DNA of 64,000 bases from Galerina marginata (Eukaryota > Basidiomycota > Agaricomycetes > Agaricales > Galerinaceae). Of the stretch, positions 21,286 through 33,671 are shown piece after piece (position 1 is the first letter of the stretch; every line of letters starts with the position of its first letter). The stretch lies in the NCBI GenBank assembly GCA_023014335.1, contig JAECYW010000041.1, positions 1 through 64,000 on the forward strand, given 5' to 3'. The notes beneath the pieces are model-generated. The model did not search any database. It was not told the DNA's origin and saw only the letters and a program-made list of their open reading frames with translations. A program made the translations under genes and the position numbers.

Positions 21286-22468
21286 CGACCCGAGCGCCGT
21301 CAGTTTCCTCCATTGTTTGCAATGCCCGCCTCGGTATCAGAGCTCTTTTACAGCTGTCTAACTTGTTAACAGCTTAGCACTCGGTCCCGACTTTGTTCTT
21401 AGACTCCCACTTTCCGTTTCATATGTTTTCTAGACCTTCCGAGTCCCAACTCGCTCCTTAGCGCCCGTGCTTAATGTAGTCAAGACCCAGAACCTGCCAT
21501 AATTTCAGATGAACTATGCCCACAAGTCCAAATTAAGCGCTGTCATCCCCAGGGCAAGTTTACCTGCAACTCTGGAATAACGTTAATACATAGTAGATAC
21601 ATACATAATGGCTGTATAGGAGCCTCTAAATATATTCTGTTTACCCTGCATTCCCAACAGGTAGCTGTTCTGGTACGCACAAGTCAACAGGACTGGGATA
21701 GAGCATGAAGTAGGCTGATTTGCTTTGAAACTCGGAAGTGATTTGTCAAGGTTTGGAGATGTATTGAGCCGTTATGAGCACCCCAGCGCTCTGCGCACTC
21801 CAACTACAGATTCTGCCAGGTTCATGTGATAGGCGCCGTACCGCTTCCTTCACATTCCGTACCGGACACAGCCACTTCAACCGGTGGTCATCTTACCAGA
21901 GGCACTTTTGAAAACGCCCCTGCTAAGCCGACGACCGATGTATCCACTATCCCATGCGCCACACTCCATTGTTCACTTCTATTTCGCATTGTTCGCCTCT
22001 TCGAATATTTTCTTCCGCCCCGACTTCACGTCGATTCCATCTCTTGTCGCCCCGACGTCCCTCCTCGAAATCCCACTGCAATTTGTTTTACAGAATCATA
22101 GTAGCCGTTTCATCTCTACTAGTGTTCCCACTTACTGTTGAGTCCATCATTCTCTTATTTCCTTTTGTCTCCCTCCTCTCTCTGATTCATTTGATCGCAT
22201 TTTTAGTTCCTTATTTGACTTTTTATTCTCTGACTTCACCTTTTCTCATCTTGATTAATCATTGCTTACCTTCAGTGAACCATACTCCCGGATTTACCCA
22301 CTAAAACTCGTCTGCATAGCTCGCTATATCGCCCTCAGTTCCCCTCGTCATCTGTAACATCCGCCTCGATCTCAAACTACGTTTATAGCCATTTTCGTCG
22401 TCTATGTCTTTGCTCACGCTCCCAACTTCGACCCTCGTAAACTCGTTAAGTATTTTGTTGGACCCTAC
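21286..22468. other. Core of the inverted-repeat element, no transposase
   Basis: The longest open frames (21826-22101 and 21954-22304, plus) have no recognisable transposase, integrase or DDE motif and look like chance frames in pyrimidine-rich DNA. Confidence 0.6.
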
Positions 22469-23031
22469 GAACCCCAAATCGCACCTCAGAGCCGCTCATT
22501 ACGGTCGCTTAGCTGTTGTATAACTTGTATTTTGTGCACGGCACTAGCGCTCTGTAGGTATATCAGCGGTGAGCTTCACCTGCTTGATTCGGTGCATTGC
22601 AGGCACGGTGACGGTCCGCAAACTAAGGCAGATAGGCTGTCAGTGAGTAATTGACGCCGCCTGACTGCCCAGTGCTTGACTGAATCTAATCTAATCTAGT
22701 ATCAGGCACTCCGACCGTTGCCCGACCCAGATGCCAATACTGGACAATGATTGGCTGCGCAAAAAACTTCGAAATTTGAAGTCCCCATCCTGGGCTAAAT
22801 TAAGTCAATTTCAAAATGCAATTTGCAAAAAACCTGCTTTCATAATTTGTGTTCAAGAAAAGTAGTTCAAAAAAAAGTGTGTTCAAAAAAAGTTGATCTC
22901 AAAAAGCGTGTTCAAAAAAGTTGATACGAAAAACCGCGTTCAAAAAAAGCAAATCTGAAATTACACTCTCAAAAATGGCCCATTTTGTTCGGACTTCAGA
23001 GTTTGATTTATGACCCACTATATGTTCCATA
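22469..23031 (-). repeat. Right terminal inverted repeat
   Basis: Arm of 563 bases, the inverted partner of 20732-21285. It contains 9 extra bases (GTATAACTT-type) near 22520 that are absent from the left arm. Confidence 0.85.
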
Positions 23032-23322
23032 TACTTTTGACTCATCCTTTTATTTGGAAGGCTTCACTTGGAGGGTTATGGGCATTGGGAAATTTATAAA
23101 GACCTCAGGTCTTCGTCTTCGAATTCTTTGTATCATAATCAGTGGCATAATTTTTAAGAAACATGTAACGAAGTCTAAGAGCATATGGACGCGTTTATAA
23201 CCATGCGTCTGAATATATCGAAATCAAAACAGAAACCATTCGTCTACTCATCGCTACGATTATAAGTCCTATCTACTTGGACACATATATTTTATAAAGG
23301 AGGGACTATAGGCTGTCATACA

Positions 23323-24978
23323 CTACGATCCATCACGCTTCTTCAGCATCTTCGAATTGGCGACCATTTCGTCGAAATCCGGCACCTCAGACCTCACCTT
23401 CTCCAGCATAAAATCAAGGATATTTTGCTGCGACCACAATGGTCGGGGAGCTTGGGCTGGTAAGCCACAATCTGCTTTATGTGCACGCCACGCTGCTCTC
23501 TGACACTCGGCGGAGCAGTAAACCGTCTACAAGGATGAAAGAAGTGAGTCAGACGCGCCGGGTTAAACGAAACCAAGTAGGACTTACTATCTGGCATTTT
23601 GCGCACTGGAACATTTTTTCTACATCCCTGTCTTCGACCTTTCCACAACTTGGCAGGTCGCATAGCCTTTTCAAGGGACCTCCCCATTGTCCGATCTTCG
23701 CTTCCATTTCGATCTCAAATTTCGATCGCGGGTCCACTCCTGAATCGATGTACTCGTCGACGGCTTTATTCCAGTTTGTTTGGTAGGCACCCCGCAACGT
23801 ACGAGGCGCAGAACTTCGGTTGCATGGCCTTCAGCAACCAAGGAAATTAATTGAAAAAAAGAAAGGCTGGAAGAAAGGAACACGTACAACGGAAATCGGT
23901 ATTTTTTCATGGCGTAAGCGAATGCAGGATCGACCTTCTTGCGCCTGACCATCTCCAATCGGAACAAGTCCAACGTCCCCTGATCTAGCCCTCCGAACGG
24001 AATGTTGGGACTATTACTGAGGTCCCTGACGTTCCCGTCGGGACCGATCCTGAACTCCTCGAAGTCGAGCGCTTGCATTTTTCGTATCATCTTCCGAAAA
24101 GCATCTGACTCTTCTGACGCAGTGTCGGTATAAGCTAGGATGCGGCTAGTCTTGACGTCCCAGGCTTCGAAAACGGGGCTCTTTAGTGCGCAGCATTTCT
24201 TGTAAGACTTTTTGGAACCGCATATGCACATATAACTTGACGGGTATTGGATTCGAGCTCCAGGCGCGGCGTGGCATTCGGCAAGAGTCTTCCCTGACCA
24301 ACAGGGGCAAACGCGAGGTGGACGTGGCTGACCTGGAGGGAGAGACTTCGTGGATATGAGTTGTGAGTATTTGTCCCGATCTTCTGGTTTGGTGAAGTAT
24401 TTTTGGTGAGAAAGTGTCGGTTTAGCGCCGTGCTCCAAGAGCAAGGATATGGTGCTCCAGCTCTCAGCCTGGCAGGCAAGCTGGAGGAGAGAAGAGCCGT
24501 TGTGGGTTGCGTTGACGTCTGCATGTTGCTCGATTAGTAAAGGAATTACGCGATTTAGTCGAGCCAATTTTTTTGTAGTGTCGTCTGAAGGGGTTTTCTT
24601 GCGTAGACTCGCCGCTTCTCCCAGAGCCATCCCGATAGGCGTCTTCCCATTTTCGCCTTGAAGGTTGGGAGAGTACCCAGCGTAAAGATACTCGTGCACT
24701 AGGAGGATGTCCGCCTTTATTGCAGCGGCGTGTAGTATAGAATGCCGCTCGTATGCCATCTCGGGCAGAAGGAAATTAGCCAAGAGCACTTTGGTGAGTC
24801 CTTTTTCTCCGACCCTAGGATCGCAGAGAATAGATCGAACCTTCAGGGCATACTGTGAAAAAGCAAGTTCGGTGCTGAGACCAGGATTCGCCTTGATTTC
24901 TGTAACAACAGAGGGCGGAACGAGGATGTGAGACGTCGATGCAGAGACTTGGCCAGAACTAGATGTGGCGGACGTCAT
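23323..24978 (-). CDS. Ankyrin-repeat protein with SEC-C motifs and MYND zinc finger
   Basis: Three exons. The start is MTSATSSSGQ at 24978. Exon 1 encodes an ankyrin-like region (SILHAAAIKADILLVHEYLYAG, GKTPIGMALGEAA, SLLQLACQAESWSTISLLLEHGA) followed by two SEC-C-like zinc motifs (CPCWSGKTLAECH and CICGSKKSYKKCC). After introns with GTACGT and GTAAGT donors, the C-terminus forms a complete MYND finger: CDLPSCG, FQCAKCQ, VYCSAECQRAAWRAHKADC. It ends MLKKRDGS with stop TAG at 23323-23325. MYND fingers bind proline-rich protein partners, and SEC-C motifs bind zinc. The likely role is a protein-interaction scaffold; the cellular process is unknown. The architecture is clear from visible residues. 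Confidence 0.88.
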
Positions 24979-25479
24979 GTCGACAAGAGCAGAAGTTTTG
25001 GTGCGAGATTGGTTGAATGAATCAGTGATCTAGACAGCTCAAGAGAAGTCAACTTATATCCTGGTCGTTGCTGGCCCGAGCTCCGTTCGTCGCCACAGAC
25101 TGTTGTATTCGGTGAAAGGACAAAAACAATACGGTCGGCAGAAATTTCGCACGCAGAACCGCCATTGTCCAGTCAGGACCTAAAATTAGAAACGTCCCTT
25201 CCTCCCCACGATCCCTTTGTGCGGGCGTCATCGCGTCAAAGTCCATCTTTGACTGATAATAGGAAACCGTTGTTTTGACGTTGTAGCCAGACACCTTCAT
25301 AAAGATCAATACCACTTGTGAGCACACGTTCATTCTGGCGGCAAAGCTGCCCGCCGGTATTAGAGGACAACACGTAATTGTACATGTTGGATACAATACA
25401 TTGACAAGAGATGCGGACAGTTGGATACATAGGTTCGGCTAGAGGAAATAAATACCACTCATCGGATAGTGCCATTGAT
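24979..25479. other. Peroxidase 3' flank and MYND-gene promoter
   Basis: Two minus-strand frames (25049-25396, and a Met at 25475) lie directly after the peroxidase stop. They show no known motif, and I take them as untranslated sequence. Confidence 0.4.
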
Positions 25480-27291
<1,812 letters not shown>

Positions 27292-28655
27292 TCGACTAGG
27301 GAGCTGATCGAAATGCTTTTGAGAAGGAATACTTGGACTTGGGTATCCTGAAGACCTGAGGACATAGACGGATAGATTTTATATTGATTTCTAAACCCAT
27401 ATCCAGATCCTTTCATGACGCTCAACCCAAAGACCAGGAATCGCGATAGCACAGCCCAGCAAATATTATCAACCCAAGAAAATGGTAGGCACCAAGCGTG
27501 CGACGCAATACAACAGACTGTTAGGTTTGCAAATGAATATCAAACCCACAAAAACCCAGTCGGCGATGAAGGCTGGGAGATGCTGGAACACGTAATTTTG
27601 ATCTGATATAGGTAGCTTGGATGCGTGAGACAGAACAGAAAACCCAATTAACGGGTCTGCATGTGCACACTCTGAGAGCGCCCGCCTTCGCTGTCCCTAC
27701 CCGGACATCTGTTGCTGATCAAGAGCACGAGGGGGAGATAAAGCCGTGGATGCGTCGAAAGACGATACACACCGGCCGGGAAGGCGTCGAAGAACCCGCA
27801 GGGAGGGAGTTTCCTGTTCCATAAAACGGTGACGAAAGTGGTGCGTGGTTTGCAGGGAAGAGTTACCATTATCTCTGTGGCGGTGGGAGAGGATCAGTCA
27901 ATACTCTGACGAGAGAACCGGTTTGGCATTCGATAGCACATATCAGGTACGGGGTGAGCTCTAATTGGGTTTGAATGGGCTTGTATTGATGGGATTTCCA
28001 CGTCTCGGACTCTGGTTTTGATTAAGCCCGTCGCGAGGTCGTGTGGTGGTGACGGGGAAGAAGTGAGATGATGTATTGGATTATAAATAAATGGGTTTAA
28101 TGTCGAGATAAACGCATGAACGTGTCTTTCTGACCGTAGAAAACGGGGTTCGTTGTGGGGGAGGGTGGTCCTTCTCCATCCCACAGCCAAAGCACAGAGT
28201 TTTAATGGGATTAGAGCGTCGAGTTGGTTATCAGTTAGCGGGATACGCTAACAATTTGCATGGGATATGCACGCTGTCCTGGAATGTTATTTACTAGTCC
28301 TTTACTCGGGAAAGAATTACGTGGGATGATGCCGGGCAGGGTACTGTCCATGAGTCGGGATGGAACTGATAGTAGACACTTGGAACTGATAATAGACACT
28401 TTGGCGCATCAAGCCCCAAGCCTTCACAAATAGAATGCAGATGCATTTCTGAGCAGAGAACCCCCAAGTCAACAAGATAGTCGCCAGGTGAGAAGTCGAC
28501 GAGATCGACGTGAAAGATGGCTGCGTGCGAGAACATAATTAGAGGGAAAAGCTGGGAAGACCCAAAGGTGAGGCTGCGAGTCTCTGTTACAAGTTCGAAA
28601 GCCAGATGGATGTTGAAAGGTCATGTTTTAACACAAATACACCCATGTATTTGCA
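27292..28655. other. Peroxidase upstream region, no recognised gene
   Basis: Includes the peroxidase promoter. Near 28370-28400 two 20-bp units (TTGGAACTGATAGTAGACAC and a one-base variant) sit in tandem. A minus-strand frame at 28294-28536 shows no known domain. Confidence 0.4.
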
Positions 28656-29150
28656 GATTGGTTGGGACGGAGGACCATGTTACACCACTAGAAAGACCAG
28701 TCGCAATGTTGGAGGGCAAAATGACGACTAGAGCGAGCGTCCTGGCGGGTTTGATAGGCCATAGTAAGTTAACAAGCACCAAGGTCAAAAGACTCACTGA
28801 AGTCCAGGGAGTGCAAAGGGGATCGAATTCTGGTCACTGCCAGCTATCAGCGTTTAAAAGGCTGAAAAAGTCACCACGCTTGCGCACCCGCAGTAAGCGC
28901 CTTGCGGATAAAGCGCGAATTGTGAGAAGAATTGGCAGGCCCGCAGCACTTGATACAGTTCTCGATCTCCGTTCGACGCAAGAGCGTGATATCTGGGGGT
29001 TTGACCGGGTAAATGGCTGCTTGGAGACAAAAAGGGTGACCCAGGGTGGGTGCCTTGGATTGTTGAATCATGAATGGCTACAAGCCTTGATTGCGCTGCA
29101 TAGAGTCACCCATGTGGTCTGCGATTGTTCAATATGCGAGCAAGGGTGCT
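28655..29150 (-). repeat. Diverged segment, direct-repeat partner of about 32900-33290
   Basis: Shares ordered patches with 32.9-33.3 kb in the same orientation: GTCCTGGC-GG-TTTGATA-GCCA-AGTAAGT, CTGAAGTCCA, GGGGATCGAATT, CAGCGTTT, GCG-GATATCTGG. Both copies look like relics of one minus-strand gene (GHPFCLQA here, KPFCLQAK there), which I cannot name. An open plus frame (28517-29152) crosses it but shows no family features. Confidence 0.5.
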
Positions 29151-30168
29151 AGCCAAATCATTGCAAAAATTGTATGAGCAGCCGTACTACAACAAAATAT
29201 CAACTGTAAAGGGGTCAGTAAGTAAGTAAAGAAGTGAGAAAAGCGATGAAAACCTCTGCATACCGCGCTGGTGACTTCCCATTTTCGTCACCTATGTACC
29301 GCCCACTACGTTACAGTAACAATAAGCCATCAAGGTCAAACAAGTACAACTCACCAAGAGGTCACCATGTACGATGTTCTGGGCCTGCGCAAATGAGATT
29401 GTTGGCGATGGTCGGCCAATATCGCTGGTTATGAGTCCCACGACGCGCAGGCAAGGACATCACTGAGGCTGTAGAACTACTGCAGGGTTCATAGTACGTA
29501 GCTCGCCGTTGTGTTAGAGGAGGTAAAAAGCAAATGACAGCGTTGTTGGGGCATGTCGGGAGCAATCCCCGACGATGATGACCAAGCTGTCTGAATCCGG
29601 ACCTCCCAAAATAGAATCGGGACGTCGGCCGGCGCTTGGCGAAATGATCGCAGTGAGAGCGTTCAACGAATACGAATCCATTGGAAAGGGAATTATCGCC
29701 AAAGACCCAACAAAAACCCGGATGTGAATAATATGTGATAGCGCTTCGTAAGATATTCCATAGTACATGTCTTTGACGAAATTTGTGCCCGGGTCCTCAG
29801 CAGCAACGAGCTCGAAATACGTGCCCCGAAGATAAATCCTTGGGTAAATCATACCCAAAATGAAACTACTGAAGATAAATCCTTGGGTAAATCATACCCA
29901 AAATGAAACTACTGAAGATAAACGGAGTAGTCATTGAGCTGGAGAGGGCCGAAGTTTGGTTATTAGAACCTCACAAAACGCCAGATAGGAGACATAAGAT
30001 ATCTGAGACTTTTAGTTGACTTTCAACCTCTCCACAGTCCACTCTCCTTAGACTATCCTTCATTGCGAAATAATATTCTCCTAATATTCTCCTATTTGTA
30101 TATAGAAGCAGCAACCAAGTTTCCAGTTTCACAAATTCCACCTCACGAATATCCTCCACTCGTTTCAA
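29151..30168. other. Region upstream of F-box gene
   Basis: No gene recognised. It contains the 43-bp perfect tandem duplication listed separately and an open minus frame (29514-29858) of unknown meaning. Confidence 0.4.
29831..29916 (+). repeat. Perfect 43-bp tandem duplication
   Basis: A 43-base unit beginning GATAAATCCTTGGGTAAATC occurs twice without a mismatch (29831-29873, 29874-29916), followed by a partial third start (GATAAAC). Confidence 0.85.
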
Positions 30169-31983
30169 ATGACTTCCTTCCTCGCGCAACTCCCTGCTCT
30201 ATCCACGTCTGCTGGCCAGACCGCTCACTCGCCGATTTCTACCCTCCATTTCGACCTTCTCTGGGTCATCTTTATGATGAATACCGAGCTGGAGGGTCAG
30301 TACAATGGTTTCGAAACACGTTATGGTCCCGAGACCATCCACCCATTAATAACCGCGCGCTGGACCTCACAGGTCTGTTCAAAATGGCGTTCGATTGCCG
30401 TTGAATCACCGACACTGTGGTCTAGCATCCTAGAACTCGGACTTCTCGCCCAACGAGCAGATAATTGGAGAAACGAAGTAATCAGACGAACAGGGCAAGC
30501 GGGTCTTTGTCTCACTGGTTGGGTTGACTGGAACAACCCCATATCTGTCTCCTTCTTCAACTTTTTGGTGCTCGAGCATTGGGATCGAATTCAAAAGCTA
30601 GACGTCGAGTTTCGAAATCGTGAAACCCTGCCTGTCTACCTCAAGTCAGCGCTGAGCCGCCCTGCACAAAACCTGAGCCACATCCGTCTCTGGTTCTGGT
30701 CCACAGACAAAGCTACTTGTGGTTTATCCAGCCAGATCTTCCCGAGCGTGCAACATGGTTTCCTCTTCCATTGGACACCTCAACTCCGCTCAGTCACGAT
30801 GTCTTGCATTACGTCGACCACCGATCTCTTCTCTGCCCTCCTGCATATGCCAATGCTCGAATCTTTGGAAATAAAATCAATGCTTTCTCCACGCTCCGAG
30901 CCAGGTCTGAGCCGGTGGACGGAAGTGGCCCTTCCGCGACTCAGTCTTCTAGTTCTCCAAGGTTCTTTTGACATCTGTTTGGATATTCTTGAACGGGTTG
31001 TTCCATCTCGTCATTGTGTCTTGCGCTTGGTGGTAATCGACACACGTCCGGAGAACATGACAACCGACGAGGACCGTATCGCGAAATACCAAAAAATTCT
31101 CCAGCAGTATTCAACATCGTATTTCTCCTCTAGAAGGATTTCCGCCTTGCACATATCTCTTGCAGATTACTACATTTCGATTGGCGCACACTTGATACAC
31201 CTTCGCCATACGTTCTCACTCGAAGCCAGACTCAAGACCATTTACAAAATGCCATCGAGTGTTTACCCCACCTTCCTCTATTCTCTTTCGCCTTTACAGC
31301 TTTCGTCACTTAAGACCCTTCGTCTCCGATTCTTCAGCCAAACGTCGCACCTCTTCTTACGTCGGGAATTTATAGACCTCGCTTCATCATGCAGAAACAT
31401 CGAGATACTTCAAATAGACGGACCCGCCGCTGGCCTTCTCTGTTCAATTATCACCGAACAGCCCACGCTCTTTCCTCTACTTTATACACTGCGCATAGAG
31501 CCAGCCGATCTTCCTGTCTTGGCCACGGTGGAGTATGCCGCCTATGTCTTATCCTTTCTCGAGTTACGACAAAAAGCCGACAAGCCATTGAAACTTCTGG
31601 ACCTCGTACATTTACCCAACCAAGATACCATTGAGTATTGGGACGCCTTCATGGAGGTGAACGTGCGAAACCAAAAGGTCGGATGTCTGGCGGGCAAGGC
31701 TGATGATACTGGTTGCGATATCATTTGTTTCAGCTGTGCAATCGCACAAATTGGTGAAAATCGAGGAGATTTCTGCGCGGCAGTTGGTAAGTTTCCCAAT
31801 AATTTATATCATTAAGATATTTTTTTGACGATGACCAAAACAGATGCGTTCATAATATTGAACACGTCGACGGAACTACAGTCAACTGAATTTCCCGCCT
31901 CCTCTCGAGTTTGCAAGTCCAGAAAGCCGGTCCTGGAAAAATTACATTCTTCATGGAAGAAATTCACTTCCAGAAGTAAATGA
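30169..31983 (+). CDS. F-box-like leucine-rich protein
   Basis: Probable substrate receptor of an SCF ubiquitin ligase. It starts MTSFLAQLPALS at 30169. The degenerate basidiomycete F-box region is recognisable by TARWTSQVCSKWRSIAVESPTLWSSI (near residues 60-90), after a shortened helix HFDLLWVIFM. The rest has irregular leucine-rich segments typical of such receptors (PMLESLEIKSML, LPRLSLLVLQGSF, LSSLKTLRLRFF, CRNIEILQIDG, LLYTLRIEPADLP). I add a second exon: donor GTAAGT after 31786 and acceptor CAG at 31841-31843 join in frame to a 46-residue Lys/Ser-rich tail ending KKFTSRSK with TGA at 31981-31983, giving about 585 residues. Without that splice the ORF stops at 31815. Such F-box families are greatly expanded in Agaricomycetes and the substrate is unknown. 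Confidence 0.75.
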
Positions 31984-32899
31984 ATACAGTCTAGATTGTA
32001 GATACTTCTTAGCAGCTGGTTACCTGCACTAGTATTCTGAAATTTTGACCTTGAGATGAATTCCTGAAGGGCTGAATTACCTGGGCCATGGTTTCCACTT
32101 AAATCCTGCAATTTTGAGATGGAAACACGAAGGTCAGAGCGTTTAGAACTTCCTTAATCCTCGGTTGGAAATGGAGAGAGTCAATAGGAACTTGTATATT
32201 CAACTGGGGATTGACTCCACCGCGGTACCGCCTTTCCTTGTAGTAAATTTCCTCACAGCTTACTGGGATTCTCTACACATGGCTGGTCTAAATACACATC
32301 ATATTTTCAAATGTTTCCTCCAGTCGTTTATCTACTAAACAACTTGGGCCCGGTTCAAATGCAAAAACCCATACCCGTGACAGGGGTTAGCGGGTTAGGC
32401 GCTGAGTCAGAACTCGGCGCTTAATTAGCGCCAACACGAGGGCAGGCTGTAAATTCTTTAATTTAGCATGCAATATTGGGTAAATTTGAGGGTATTGTAA
32501 CCCTGTAAATGCGTAGACATTAACAGGGGAGTTATTTTGTGCCTAGCTTATAAGAATTAAGTGTTTCACTCGGTGATTTCGTTGGCGGGGGCATTTTTCG
32601 TAATGCTTCCGGTAAGACAAGGTCATGTGTAAAGGCGGGCTAGAGCTAGATAGATTAGGAAATAGGTGAACATAGTTTAAACATGATAAATAAACATATT
32701 TAGGACTCTATTATTTTGATTTAGGTGAATAAAATTAAATCAAGTACAAGTACTATCTAGTTTGTAGAGTACAAGTATTACCAGTGACCCTACCGACATG
32801 GATTTTTGTACCAGCCGAACCCGCATGAACCCTGACCCATACCCGCAAAAAAAAACCGTACTCTTGAAAGCGGGTGTTGGTTTTCTGAGGTAAAGCTAC
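31984..32899. other. Intergenic region with decayed repeat text
   Basis: No gene. Short repeated phrases of the type ACCCATACCCG occur near 32370 and 32840, suggesting a decayed repeat, but the boundaries could not be defined. Confidence 0.4.
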
Positions 32900-33436
32900 G
32901 GGTAGCCCTGGGGTTACTCGCGCCAACCCCAAGACAAAAGCCTCTAGGGCCTGCGAGAAGGATAACGACTTGAGCAAAGCCGTCCGTCCTGGCCGGTTTG
33001 ATAAGCCACAGTAAGTAGACAAGAATCAGACAACTCGCTGAAGTCCAACGGAGGCAGAGGGGATCGAATTGATATTCTGGTTACTGCTATCAATCAGCGT
33101 TTGAAGCATCAACAACGCGATATCTGGCAGTTTGTCAATGATGGATGACTGAGGGAAAGCTGAGGATTGTGTACTCGAGTACGCAGGTTTAGCCTGGAGG
33201 CAAAAGGGCTTGTGCAGAGCACCATCTTGAAGACATGAGATATTTAGGTGCCATAGAGTCAAAGTGGAGGTTTTACCGGCGCAATTTCTTCGGCGGCAAC
33301 GCAACGGCATCTTGGACTCGGAGTTTGTGGTAATTTCATCTGTTTTGAGGGTCAATTGATGATGATCTTCTTTCGCATATGGGTAGACTACGTCGAAGAT
33401 TGCCTCGATAATAATGGGTCTTACTAATGCTGCCAC
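32900..33436 (-). repeat. Diverged segment, direct-repeat partner of 28655-29150
   Basis: Patches match 28.66-29.15 kb (see there). On the minus strand an ORF (33026-33436, MAALVRPIIIEAIFDVVYP...) reads through part of it. I do not recognise it and it may be a relic. Confidence 0.45.
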
Positions 33437-33671
33437 TGCGCGGAAACCGGCTTTCGTTGGAAAAAAAATAGCTGTCGCAACTTCGAGGAAGGGTGTTTGG
33501 TTGATCCGCGCTTAATTAATTAATTTCCACCACCCCGTGACCAGCGCGTGGCTTGACCGAAATCACCGTGTCGACGCCAAAACAAGCTGTTTGACACCGT
33601 CCACGACGACGCCACGATGCACCACTAGCTCCCCTAAGTATCCTCGGCGACGCCCAATACTCGACTTGACC

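Larger units (their letters stand above)
20732..23031. mobile_element. 2.3-kb non-autonomous element with about 555-bp terminal inverted repeats
   Basis: The ends match perfectly at TATGGAACATATAGTGGG and its complement. The left arm (20732-21285) and right arm (22469-23031) are almost identical when inverted. The differences I noticed are a 9-bp gap near 21228 in the left arm, one substitution near 20784 and a few at the inner end. The direct repeat TACTTT (6 bp) lies on both sides. The 1.18-kb middle (21286-22468) has only short ORFs without transposase motifs. The structure fits a non-autonomous, foldback-like DNA transposon. The superfamily cannot be told from the sequence; TA (Tc1/mariner-like) or a 6-bp duplication are both compatible with the edges. 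Confidence 0.85.

Noticed and set aside
21826..22304. Open frames inside the inverted-repeat element as a transposase gene
   Set aside because: Short, pyrimidine-rich, no DDE or RNase H-like motif and no length compatible with a transposase.
25049..25475. Minus-strand ORFs between peroxidase and MYND gene as a small gene
   Set aside because: They start a few bases after the peroxidase stop and lack any motif; more likely untranslated sequence.
28517..29152. 211-codon plus-strand ORF as a gene
   Set aside because: No family features; it overlaps a repeated segment whose better signal is on the other strand, with no splice or start context.
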